Position numbers and translations under genes: made by a program
Notes under the pieces: generated by a model
What the model was told of the DNA's origin: nothing
What the model saw: only the letters and a program-made list of their open reading frames with translations
Databases searched by the model: none
NCBI RefSeq assembly: GCF_932526225.1
Contig: NC_064039.1
Span: 6,959,001 to 7,005,458 of the forward strand
Source of the DNA: Nematostella vectensis
Lineage: Eukaryota > Cnidaria > Anthozoa > Actiniaria > Edwardsiidae
Length of the DNA: 46,458 bases
Reading direction: 5' to 3'
Shown: in pieces, positions 34,022-44,500 of the stretch
Position numbering within the stretch: the first letter of the stretch is position 1
Layout: every line of letters starts with the position of its first letter

Positions 34022-36172
34022 CCCATTATAGAAGAAAAGAAAAGCGATAAAGGAGAAAAGCGATAAAGGAGTATTGGAGACTTAAAACTGCGGACTTGAA
34101 GGACAACCCTAAAGAGTTCTTTAAAACGTTTAAGCCGTTTCTGAGCACAAAGGGTTGTAAGGCAAGTGAAGAGATTCTTTTGAACGAAAATGGTGAAGTT
34201 ATCAAAGATCAAAAACAAGTTGCTGAAGTTTTCGTGGAGCATTTCGCATCCATAGCTGATGGAATTGGAGGTGATGCTGTCAAATGCAAGAATGTGGAGG
34301 ATTTCGAGAATCATCCTAGTGTTTTAAGAATCAAACAAAAAAATTTGGAAGAAAGTACTATTTGCATAAAACCAGTCACACAGGGTCAAGTTTCTGGAGC
34401 ACTTGGGGCTCTAAACATCAGGAAAGCAACTGGAAGTGACCAAATTCCCTCTAAATTACTTAAGATTGGTGCGGAAGAGTTGGCGAGGCCACTCGCCACT
34501 CTATATAACTCTTGTATTACTGCAGGCGCTTGGCCTAGTGCTTGGAAGAGGGGAGATTGGATACCAGTATATAAAAAAGACGATAAGCTCTCAAAAGAGA
34601 ATTATCGACCAGTCACTATCTTGTCCTGTGTAAACAAAGTACTTGAGAAACTGGTTAGTGTACAACTCGCTACGAGTTTCGACTCCCTTATGTACGTGAA
34701 CTCTAGCGCATATCGAAAACAATACAGCTGCGAAACAACTTTGATCAATCTCACGGAAAGGTGGAAAATGGCAAGGGATGAGAGACTTTCAGTGAACATT
34801 CTATCAACAGATATGTCAAAGGCATTTGACTCGATGCATCCCCCCTTACTACTCAGTAAATTGAAAGCCTATGGAGCTCAGGATACATGTCTGCGACTTC
34901 TTGAGAGTTATCTCTCAGACAGAAGAAATCGTGTTAGAATGGGAAAGGATCTAAGTTCTTACAGCACGGTCAACCGAGGCTGTCCTCAGGGTTCGGCCCT
35001 AGGACCATTGCTCTGGAATATTTTTCAGAATGACCTCCCAATGAGTGTCAATACGGAGTTATCAATGTACGCCGACGATCATCAAATTTACCATTGCGGT
35101 CAGGATCCGGGAGTGGTCACAGCAAAGCTCAGTGCAAGTGCCGAACTCGCGACTGCGTGGTACGAGTCCAATTTGTTGGCTGGTAACCTCAAGAAATACC
35201 AAACACTAAGCATCGGTTATGGTAAAAAGGCAAACGCCTCCGTGGACTCGATCTCACGCATTTCTATCAACAACCAGGAAATACGGTCAGCGGACTCCCT
35301 AAAGCTACTAGGAGTTACAATAGACTCTCAACTCAATTTCTCGGAGCATATAAGCATAGCATGTAAAAATGCTGGCAGAAGAATCGGTGTGCTGATGAGA
35401 CTCAGGAACTTGATACCTACAAACGCTAAACTAGTTCTCTATAAATCTGCTGTGTTGCCTTATTTGACATACTGCCACTTGACCTGGCATTTTTGTAAGG
35501 CAAGCGATAGTAGGAAGCTTGAGCGTTTACAGGAACGTGCCTTAAGAGCTGTTTTTAAAGACTGGAATTGCACTTACCACGAACTATTAATAAAGGCTAA
35601 TTTATCTACTCTACGTAATCGTAGACTGCAAGACATTTGCATCTTAATGTACAAAGTTAAAAATGGCCTTTGTCCATCTGGGATTAGTGATTTGTTTTCT
35701 AAAAAAAACACGAACTATAATTTAAGATTGTCCGATTTTGTTATTCCAAGATTTCATACAGTCACTTACGGGAAACATTCCCTAAGATATATGGGGGCTA
35801 AACTATGGAATAGCCTACCTAGGGCAGAAAGATCAATTGACAGTTTAAAAAGTTTTAAAGTGACTATGAGAAAAAAGGATTTCGAATTTATAGAAAATTG
35901 TAAGGGCTGTGCCCTATGTTCCGCATGATAATTTTCAAATCTAGTCATTTTTTCTTCATAATTTCATATAGATTACAATCAATTTACATGTATTTATATA
36001 TATATATATATATTTATTTAGCTTTATCAGTAAGAATCTACAATTTTAAATTTTTAATAATCAGTATAATTTTTATAATTTTATCTTTTTTTTGTGTCCC
36101 CCAATTAGTAGGGGTTTTATCCCCGGCTAGAGGTTGTTTATGACACTTTAATAAAGTTTCTATCTATCTATC
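34022..36172 (+). mobile_element. 5'-truncated non-LTR retrotransposon with TATC tail, inserted in the foldback left arm
   Basis: The arm sequence breaks after CCATATAATAAC and resumes at ATAATGGCATATTGCAAG, matching the uninterrupted right-arm unit, so the insertion limits are set by comparison within the window. The element ends in AATAAAGTTTCTATCTATC, a short-repeat tail typical of CR1-like LINEs. The endonuclease is missing (5' truncation). It is younger than the foldback. Confidence 0.88.
34096..35928 (+). CDS. LINE ORF2 reverse transcriptase (endonuclease-less, open frame)
   Basis: A single open frame of 610 codons. Motifs: IRKATGSDQIPSKLL, WKRGDWIPVYKKDD, NYRPVTILSCVNKVLE, YRKQYSCETTLI, ILSTDMSKAFDS (motif A), GCPQGSALGPLLWNIF (motif B), SMYADDHQIYH (motif C with intact YADD) and LKLLGVTID. 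The C-terminal domain includes LERLQERALRAVFKDW and GAKLWNSLP. Family role: target-primed reverse transcription of the element RNA. The catalytic residues are intact, but without the endonuclease the copy is presumed immobile. The first ATG is internal to the domain upstream of the RT core. It continues the family ORF2 and is not a natural start. Confidence 0.9.
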   Translation: MKDNPKEFFKTFKPFLSTKGCKASEEILLNENGEVIKDQKQVAEVFVEHFASIADGIGGDAVKCKNVEDFENHPSVLRIKQKNLEESTICIKPVTQGQVSGALGALNIRKATGSDQIPSKLLKIGAEELARPLATLYNSCITAGAWPSAWKRGDWIPVYKKDDKLSKENYRPVTILSCVNKVLEKLVSVQLATSFDSLMYVNSSAYRKQYSCETTLINLTERWKMARDERLSVNILSTDMSKAFDSMHPPLLLSKLKAYGAQDTCLRLLESYLSDRRNRVRMGKDLSSYSTVNRGCPQGSALGPLLWNIFQNDLPMSVNTELSMYADDHQIYHCGQDPGVVTAKLSASAELATAWYESNLLAGNLKKYQTLSIGYGKKANASVDSISRISINNQEIRSADSLKLLGVTIDSQLNFSEHISIACKNAGRRIGVLMRLRNLIPTNAKLVLYKSAVLPYLTYCHLTWHFCKASDSRKLERLQERALRAVFKDWNCTYHELLIKANLSTLRNRRLQDICILMYKVKNGLCPSGISDLFSKKNTNYNLRLSDFVIPRFHTVTYGKHSLRYMGAKLWNSLPRAERSIDSLKSFKVTMRKKDFEFIENCKGCALCSA

Positions 36173-36517
36173 ATAATGGCATATTGCAAGACATTCCTAA
36201 CCATATAGCCACGCCCCTATTGTACTTACAGTTATACTAGAGATTACATGAAGGCGGTATATCGCTTATATAGAGTGCCTTTCAATACGAACTGCGAGCT
36301 ACAAATGCACATACTTAATTATATTGGTATATTGCAGGATATAGTCGAGCGTATAACCACGCCCATATAGCACTTACAGTTATACTAGAGACAGCATAAG
36401 CGTAAAATATAACATGCATATAGCACGCTCATAATGATCAATAAAAGCACAGAATCGTTGTTCGACAGGAGTAGTCTTGTTGCGTATATAATACCACGAT
36501 GTCACAAGTGTACTTAC

Positions 36518-36643
36518 AGTGCTATCAGAAATGAGATAATTGTTATCATTAGCTGTGAATTGGACTTCTCCGGATGCAAGTGTGGTGAATAATTGCGACG
36601 TTGAATAAATGGCCAGGGAGGTGTTGAGATAGTAATCGGAGCA
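36518..36643 (-). other. Exon-like segment, 42 codons, in the foldback core
   Basis: On the - strand, TTTTTTAATATGCAG precedes 36643 and the strong donor CACT|GTAAGTAC follows 36518. Between them lie exactly 126 open bases in the frame CSDYYLNTSLAIYSTSQ...DNNYLISDST. The frame is also open upstream (CTGNGSSYLFDWQVDS, to 36718), so a longer exon is possible. The composition looks like an extracellular beta-rich domain, but I do not recognise a family. The donor sits in phase with the ~150-bp arm repeats. Confidence 0.4.
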
Positions 36644-37049
36644 CTGCATATTAAAAAATGGAGCACTATCAACCTGCCAGTCAAAAAGGTAGGAAGAGCC
36701 ATTCCCAGTACAAATCAAATGCAGAAAAAAGGCATAACTTCATTGTAAAAAGTTGAAATACCAAGCATGCATACTGTATGTGCTAGTTGTAAAAAGACAC
36801 AGATCTTTTTCGAAATCAAAATCGTCTGGTTTTTTTTCGTACCTTATGAATTAAAAGTGTTAATATCACTTTTTAGTATTTTCGCAAAGTACAGGCTATT
36901 ATTAAGCTCTAGGGCCTAGGACGTATTTGTTTCAAGACTATTGATTAGGAACGTGCATCATCGATTATTTTTTATTTGACTTTTTCTATGATCAATTAAT
37001 TCAGAACTGCCTTTGCTAATATCTTCACTCAAACTTTTATGTATGTGAC

Positions 37050-37587
37050 CAGACTTCGTTCTTTCGCGGAAAAGGTAAAACGAGTGCGTGGAATGTCTGG
37101 GAGGCGTTCCCAGAGGTCTCATCGGCTTTGACTGCCTTATGGGACTTTCCGAACAAGGAAAGAGTTCTGGCAAGCATCGGCACCCTTGAATGCTTTTTTG
37201 TCCTCCTCTTCTCCAAGATGAGCCAGCTCTCCTCGCTGAACGACACCCGGAAGGAGATGGTTGCGAGGAGATCCCGCCTATCCTGCGGGAGGAAACCCCG
37301 CCAACATTCGCCGCCCTTCTACAGCACTAAAAGAGAGCGGCATACTAGGCTGGCTTTTGCCGGGCGCAGTCTCTCGTGGTGCAGCCTGTCCGGCCGATTG
37401 GGGCTGGGAATCCTCCGACAATGGCACCTGGCGTCCTCTTTGGAGCCTGCCCCCTCCAATGTCAACCTGTATCAAGCTGGTAAAGTGCGGCTGCCAGCCC
37501 GATAAAGGCTGCAAAAGGAGATGCATCAAGACGGGGCTTAAATGCACTGCTCTGTGCAGGTGTGGTGGGGACTGTGAGTGGCAATGA
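37050..37587 (+). pseudogene. Relic of a repeated family with C-terminal Cys-rich (CGC...C...C) motif
   Basis: The + strand reads TSFFRGKGKTSAWNVWEAFP, then LWDFPNKERVLASIGTLECF and SLNDTRKEMVARRSR. It shifts frame near 37265, has two in-frame stops (TAA, TAG) in TFAALLQH-KRAAY-AGF, and shifts again to ADWGWESSDNGTWRPLW and KLVKCGCQPDKGCKRRC, with CTALCRCGGDC to a stop at 37585-37587. I recall this arrangement (GKGK..AW, TLECF, WGW, CGCK..C..C..CT.LC.C) from abundant uncharacterised invertebrate proteins, without a database check. The N-terminal part is missing. The copy is dead. Confidence 0.7.
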
Positions 37588-38733
37588 AACAGAGACAGGT
37601 AAAAATTTAATTGGGTTCTGGAAACTAAAAAACTAAACGACTTACTGTAACGTTTTTTTTTTTTATATCGACAGTGCTTCTCCGGTGGACACGGGAACAG
37701 ATGTTGAACATGTGGGTTGAACAACCCACATGCTTATGGGGCCCCACCCCAGTAAAGTATTCTTCAGTATATTGCATATTCTTCGTTTATTATTGGTTTT
37801 GCGGTGAACCTAATGATTATTTTAAATACAACAGTCAATTAATTTCAGCTTCCCAGCTTTTTTAAAAAAAGGTTCAATTTGTTTCATCTCATCTAGAACT
37901 GTTAATGCCATATGGGCAATGCCCTGCACGTTGTTTGTATTTTGATGTACAATTGTCACGTGCAGTTCGAATGGAAGGACGTTCTTTCTATAAACTCCAT
38001 CCGTGCCATCTCTAGAAGAGCTATAAGTACTATAAGGGCATGGTTATACATTTAACTACACCCTGCAATATACCAATATCGGCGAGTATATTGATTTTTA
38101 GCTTGAAATGCGTATGGGAAGGCCCAAAAAGGTGGAAAAGCGACAATATGCCTCCATTCCCGTCATCTCTAGTATAACTGTAAATACCATAGGGGCGTGG
38201 TAAGGCAATTGACTATATACGGTAATATACCAATATAAGTAAGCATGTGGATTTGTAGCTCATAGCTCGTATTGAAAGGCAAACTATATATGCGATTACC
38301 TCCTTCGTGCCATCTCTAGTATAATTGTAAGTACAATAGGGGCGTGGCTATACGGTTGGGAATATCTTGCAATATACCATTATAAGTTAGTATATGGATT
38401 CTTATCTCTAAGTATATATTGAAGGGCACTCTAAGCAATATGCATCTTTCGTATCATCTATAGTATAACTGTAAATACTCACATCTGGGCTCATATCAAG
38501 CGGGCGTGGTTTATTTTTTCGTTAAACTGTAGTTTATGTTAATATCCATCATTGGGTTAAGTTTTGTGACCGTAACATGAAAAGTATTGGTTTTATTCAG
38601 AGTTTTAGGGAAATTAATTCCATCTCTATAAAACTGTAAGTATACATTTTTGGGGGTTAGTCTATATCCAGAATTGCTCAGTGCGAGATTCTATATCTAT
38701 GTGCCAAATTTCAAAAATGTTCCACAAATTTGA

Positions 38734-39440
38734 AAGATGCTACACCATTTTCTTCCACTATTTGTTTGCCTTCTTAATGATACAGTCGACATGCACATTC
38801 CACGTGAAGAATCTTATAACTGTCCACTTTCTTTACAGGAACTCCAATCCGTCGTTCTTTAATTTTTAGTGATCCAATTTCACCTTCTAGGCGTAAGTAT
38901 TTTGATTACCTAGTTCTTAGAACGAGGTTCGGGATTTTAGCGTGAGCAGTAGCGTCTCGTGATCGTGCAAAACGTATCGTGCGCAGACGGGGACCGTTGC
39001 ATGGCGCGATATTTTCTAGACATTAGGTGACGTGACATAGGTGACCTGGTAACGCGTTTGCCTTCGGGGCGTCCCGGCATAACCCGCAGAGCGTTATATT
39101 AATGTAACTGTGAATAGTATCGCGGCGTAACTATGCAACAGCCTTGAACTCTGGCGCAGCGCGATGTCACGAAAGACATCAGTGACAGTAAAAGTAACGT
39201 GTCTTTTGTGACCCGTCACGTAAGACACGTTACTGTGTAACGTGACGTGTCTGCCGTGTTTGCGTCTCATGACAGAGAAGGATAATACTAAGAGCCGACT
39301 GGTGATAGAGTGTCAGAGTGAAAATTGACCTAAACACGTATACAAAGTGACCAATGCGACCTTTTGTCCCAAGGTATACCGTATTTTCAGTTCCATATTG
39401 CTTTTCTCTTGATCTTCCATTAAGCGCTCAACCTCTGTCT
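38734..39440. other. Intergenic; ACGTG-rich palindrome near 39.2 kb
   Basis: At 39193-39234 AGTAACGTGTCTT is mirrored by AAGACACGTTACT (13 of 13), with GTGAC/GTCAC mirrored again inside. TGTAACGTGACGTGTCT follows directly. No gene was recognised. The + frame at 38681-38869 is AT-rich and unsupported. Confidence 0.55.
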
Positions 39441-39602
39441 AAGGTTGGTTCTTACTAGGAAGCAAGCGCAAACGGAAGCGCAACACAAGAGGGAATCGGT
39501 GAAACACAAGCAAGAAAATCAAGCAGTTGCGTTCCCTTGGGCTTGCTCTTGCGTTCCAGTGAGAATCGGAAAATTACTTGCGCTTAAGTGAGAACCAACC
39601 TT
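39441..39602. mobile_element. 162-bp MITE with about 30-base terminal inverted repeats
   Basis: AAGGTTGGTTCTTACT at the left mirrors AGTGAGAACCAACCTT at the right. The match continues inward to AAGCAAGCGCAA against TTACTTGCGCTT. The interior repeats GCGTTC/GCTTGC words. The flanks (GTCT and TTAG) show no certain target duplication. Confidence 0.75.
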
Positions 39603-41065
39603 TTAGCGAACACCAAGAGAGCATAAGGTATGCATAGAGCAAACGATATGCTCTCTTGCGGGCACTTAGAACGACACCGAGGGTGATACCACTTTAATCA
39701 CAAAGAACTAAGTTAGGGCTATTGGCAAATGGAATCAGGCGTACTAGTAACACTTATTTTATGGTGTTATAAGGTACAAGGGAGTTTAAATACATAAGTT
39801 AGGGCTATTGGCACAAAGTCCGCGTAAAATACACTTATTTCAATAAAGGCTGTCAGTGCGAACGGCGAATGGTAATTGCCAAATGGCAGTTTTACGACCG
39901 AAAGGTGTTTATGGGTAGTAATTATTTGTAAAAATAATAAATGATAAATAAACGCAAGCGATGTCAGAACCATATATTAATTACATTAAATGGACAGTCG
40001 CATGTTTTATTCACCTCGTTTTATTTATATTTTTCTGAATTTGGAACAAATATTTTGGGATCAATGGGTCCTTCCGGTCGCAGAACTGCCATTTGACAAT
40101 CGCCATTTGCCGTTTGCAATGACAACGTTTTTTGAAATAGGTGTATACCAGGAGATACGCTTATTATAGTGCATCAAGTTCGGATTGTTGGCAAAATATT
40201 TTTTATACATCCAGCTACCCACAATGTAATCACACCAACGGTTAGACGCCATTCTTTTCATGTGCCGTTCCAAATGCAAATAAGGATGAAACAATCGACT
40301 TCCCTCATTTGCAGGCATTTGCATTTAAAACATATATAAATAGAACTAAACTAGGCCTCATTCACCAAAATACCGAGATATCGATAGAATGTTGCCGTCT
40401 TACAGCAAATCGCAATCTCCAGTCGATCGGTAAAAACAGGACGGAGTACAGAAAGGAAGCGATGATAATACAGATAACGTCATCCTTGCTAAATACCAAA
40501 TGTGAAAAAAGCATCCATCGGCTGATTTTGGGAAGCAATGCGATATCTTTTATTGAATTTGGTAAATAAAGTATTCATCTTTATGTTTACATGGTTATTT
40601 CGATATTTTACTGTGGAATCCGTCGAATCCAAAACACAATTTGTTTTGGTTTTCTGTTCCGTCAGTAAAACTATTCTGAGCCAATCAGAGTCTCGCTTTG
40701 TGCACGTCCCTGGCTATCTTCTGCACGAAAACCAGTATCGCGACAGAAAGCCAAGCAACTGCACTAGGCGAGAGTTGGCAAGAATCTGATTGGCTTAGAA
40801 TAATTTGACTGGCGGAACAGAAAATCCCAAAGTAAAGACAACAACAAATCGATGGTTTAAAAATGCGGCGTCGCGATACAACGGATTCGACAGTAACACA
40901 TTATGTGCCTTCTAATATAGAGTGACAAGGGCACCGCCAGAAAATGCGACATATAAAAGTATCTTGAATCTAATTGTATAGATCTGCAACGTTTTCACGG
41001 AAAACTCGCGGTCATATTTCATTGATATAATCCTATGATAATAATCTCTTGCACGGTAATATATT
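39603..41065. other. Inverted-repeat remnant and no recognised gene
   Basis: GAACGGCGAATGGTAATTGC through CAAATGGCAGTTTTACGACC (39860-39900) is mirrored at 40076-40123 (GGTCGCAGAACTGCCATTTG onward). Weaker inverted homology runs outward past TATTTCAA, so an old palindromic element of about 300-400 bases lies here. AAGTTAGGGCTATTGGCA also occurs twice directly (39709, 39797). Short open frames at 40309-40789 have no recognisable domain. Confidence 0.5.
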
Positions 41066-41213
41066 TTAGGCTTAGTTCAAACGTCGTATTATCCACGAGC
41101 CGTTTTCAATACAAATGCATGCAAATGAATCAAGTCGATTGTTCCATCTTCATTTGCATGCATTTGCATTTAATACGGCTCATGGAAAATACGATGTTTG
41201 AACTTACCCTAAC
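41066..41213. mobile_element. 148-bp palindromic MITE with octamer motifs
   Basis: Outer inverted repeats TTAGGCTTAGTTCAAACG and CATCGTATTTTCCATGAGCC (read inward from the other side) match over about 60 bases per arm, ending at the core CAAATGCATGCAAATGA. The octamer ATGCAAAT occurs at 41119-41126 and on the other strand at 41152-41159 and 41162-41169. No coding sequence. Confidence 0.8.
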
Positions 41214-41279
41214 ACAAGAATTCGACAGAAGTTTTAAAAATGAGGTAGAATAGCACTGAACTGCCAGTGTGTCTGTACT

Positions 41280-41477
41280 ATCCGTCTATACCTTCTGCTT
41301 GTCCGTCTCTCGTCTTTTCGTCTGTCCTTCCTGTCTGTATCTCCCATCTGTCCGGTTGCCTGCCTGACTGTCTGTCTGTCTGTCTTTCCTAACTGCCTGT
41401 CCGTGTGTAGGTCCGTCTATCCGTTCGTCCAATGTCATTAGTAGCCCGAAAATCATTAATACTAGCAAATTTAGACC

Positions 41478-41508
<31 letters not shown>

Positions 41509-41510
41509 AT
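41280..41510. repeat. CTGT-rich simple repeat, C19 run and (AC)n
   Basis: GTCTGTCTGTCTGTCT with decayed GTCCGTCT words spans about 41281-41430. Nineteen C at 41476-41494 are followed directly by a short (AC)n tract to 41508. Confidence 0.9.
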
Positions 41511-44500
41511 ATCTATATACAAAAAACTTATGGTCCCTTTTACATGGTCCCAATTCATTGGCTACGTGATCTCATAAGAAACAGCTACGCCCACTTATCG
41601 AAAACTTCCTTCGCACGCAAAAAACATTCATACAGCTATGCATTTCTGGCTTACATTTCCCATGTTGTTCTTGCTCTTTTCCTGTAATGTAAGAAATCAA
41701 TTAGGCGCCCAGATGCTATGACGTCAGAATAGTTTTAAGCCGTTGCTTATCAAGCACATGGTCCGCTATCATCACATGCGCTCAAATGGAAAATTGATTA
41801 CTTGTAAATCTTCCCACATAACTTGTTGTTCCATTAGAATGATGATAAATTTCGTCTTTATTACAGGTGATGGAAACAAAGCTGACTTTATTCTTAGGTA
41901 AGCTATTTTGTTCTTGTTTCTTTTCATTCAATTTATGAAGTAAGGATTCGACTGTTTACCATCCGGTAACCAAAAAAATAAATAAATAAAACACTGTGAA
42001 GAAATGTTAGATGATAACCGTTCTTTTTAGCTATATGATAAACATCGGTAATTTATCGATAATAAAAAAATGAGAATAGCATTTTTACTGAAAAAATATA
42101 TTGGCTCATTTATTTGCAACTGCTTTTCGTCTAAATTACGACTAAGGACAAATGACTTATCCATCACATGCACTTTAATCGCCCTGGTGATAAAAGTGAG
42201 ATTTAAAAAGCTAGAGCTTTAGAGCTGATAGGTGATAAAGGACATTTCCCAGTAATAATCAAGATATGAAAACAATTACATGAAGGCAAAAACAACCTGC
42301 ATTGTAAATTACGCTTAATTCAGCGTTCCCTGTGAAAAAGAGGAAGTTTTTCCGTAAACATGACTCAAAAACAACTTTGTTATTCGTAGTATCAATCGGG
42401 CAATTCCCGCTATTCAAGCAGTTGGATACGTTCGCAAAATAGTGGATTCAATATTTTATTCTTCCTAATTTTGGGAATAGCCCACGCAATAATAATGAAA
42501 AAAATGCAAAAATCCTAAACTTCTGAATCAAATCAATTCTGACAATAAAACAATACGTAAAAATATCACAGGAATTGCCAATAGGATGACAAATACACTT
42601 ATTTTATCAGATGACAAATTAATCAGTCGATATGGCATCTGTCAACCACTCTTTGTCAGCCTGAACCACTATTTACCTTTTCTTGACCTTTCCTTCTTTT
42701 TTCCCGAGACTTTCTCCTCCTATATTTCTGTTATTCTACTATTCTATTGATGATAAATTGAAGAAAATTTTGCGGCATTGTCGCATGGTTGGCAGAATTA
42801 GGGGTCGTTGTCTATATTACCACACTACTGGATTATTAGGTTGCCTGGAGTAAAGTTTTAAATGCAGAAATTGTCTTTATACCATTTCCCACATAGACAT
42901 AACATTCGCTTACTCTGTTGAAGTCGAAATCATATATGATGCAAAATGAGATGTCCCTTTCCAATACAAATATTAGTAGATATTGGGTGGTTTCTTATAC
43001 TGTCAGTCTATATCTATATCTACTAGGTATTTCCAGACGTGCGTTAAATCGTTTTGATTAACGACCCTTGTCGGAGCCAAGATTAAGAACTTAATTCAAT
43101 ATAGATCAGCCATTTTACAGCAGTCAATATATCTTGAAAAGTCATTTCTGACTACTCTAAGCTAGAATGTACTATAAGACACAGACGTCAACAGACATCA
43201 AAGATTTCATTAAAAATTGTGGACGTTAAAACCCAAATCGAAAATAAATTAGCGTGGCCATGATTTGCTGGAGGGGGTGGGGTGGGGGTAGGCTGGGAAA
43301 ACACAAGAATAACATGTAAAAACGTACTCATTGACAATGCCCCCCCCTCCCCCCACCTCTAAGCAATTTCGCAGGGTAGGGGTAGGTTTTCGCCCGGACG
43401 CTGAAATCAGCGAGTCGTAGGATCTTTAAAGAACAACAACTTTCCTCTGTTTATGACTGCTACCTTTATTCAGCATATGAAATATCCTGAATATATACGG
43501 AAAATGAGCATCGCATGAGCATCGCATGAGCAACTTTAAAGATGTTTAAAAACATCTTCAAATACATGATGACGATCGTGGGTCGCGCTTCCTTAAACGC
43601 TCTTTAACTTCCTCTGGGTTTCTATCTCGTGGGATCACGACGCCTACGGATTTTCATTTAAAGGATACGACCACCGGGACGAGGAGGCCTGACTCGCTAT
43701 GTGATGAGAAATCAAGTGTCAATGCTTGACGCATCTGTCTACTCGACTAACGATGCGCGCATGCTCGTTGCATTCAAACCGTGGGCTTAATGTACGTCAT
43801 CCCGCTGTGATTGTTCTTAATAATTCTCGCTACGTACGGAGGGCCCAGCACGAGAGATTATGTTTAAAAGCTCCTTATTCAAAGGGCGATAGTATGTTCC
43901 TATAAAAATACCAACGCTAGGCATAAAGATCAAATAAAATTCCCAAGTCATTTGTTCCTTTCCGGCCGCAAAGAGAGTTGTATTTCTGACTATTTTCATT
44001 CATCCCATTTCGCCTCACTCTTTCTATGTTTACAGGTAATTTACAATAGATACGGCCTCTCACAGACTCAGCTCGAATATTATCACGAGATATCTCGCAA
44101 ACCCCAGTCTTATCAACTACGTCTCAGCCGGATTATCCGGAAAAGTCGCCTGATCCATCCGGCTATAACGCAAGCCGTAATCGTAATGCCACTTGAATGT
44201 ATCGGGCATGTATCTCATTTCTGCTCAGGATAACGCCGATGAAAGCTACTTCCACAGCTTTTATATGCACCCGCATCGTGTTGTAGCCCCGCATAAAATG
44301 CCAAACGGTGTTTGCGTCAAAAAACTTCCTTTGCCCTGACGGTCTTCTACGCCCAAGTGCCGCGTACTGCGTGGTAAAACTCGTTGAGAGGGAAAGGGTA
44401 TTAACAGAGAAAGCGCGCCTGGATAAAATAAAGCGCACTTCTCGTAATACCTTAAAGAGGCTGTTAATACCCAACGAAAATAAAAACAAAAATGTAAAAA

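Larger units (their letters stand above)
33545..38733. mobile_element. 5.2-kb foldback structure with repeat-built arms, interrupted by a LINE
   Basis: The left arm (33545-36400, less the LINE) and right arm (about 38020-38733) are inverted copies. Outer ends: TTCAAATTTATGGAAC on the left against GTTCCACAAATTTGAA on the right, each next to AAATTTGGCAC. Both arms contain a 160-base outer block (CAGTGATGGATATTAACATG and its complement) and then units of about 150 bases with CCACGCCC, a splice-donor-like TACTTACAG(TTATACTAG) and TATAGAGTGCCTTTCAATAC. The 1.6-kb core holds a decayed gene. The left arm has about 120 extra bases near 33780-33900. No target duplication was identified. Confidence 0.8.

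Noticed and set aside
37278-37724. 148-codon open frame on the - strand
   Set aside because: It is antisense to the decayed Cys-rich relic, which has recognisable motifs on the + strand.
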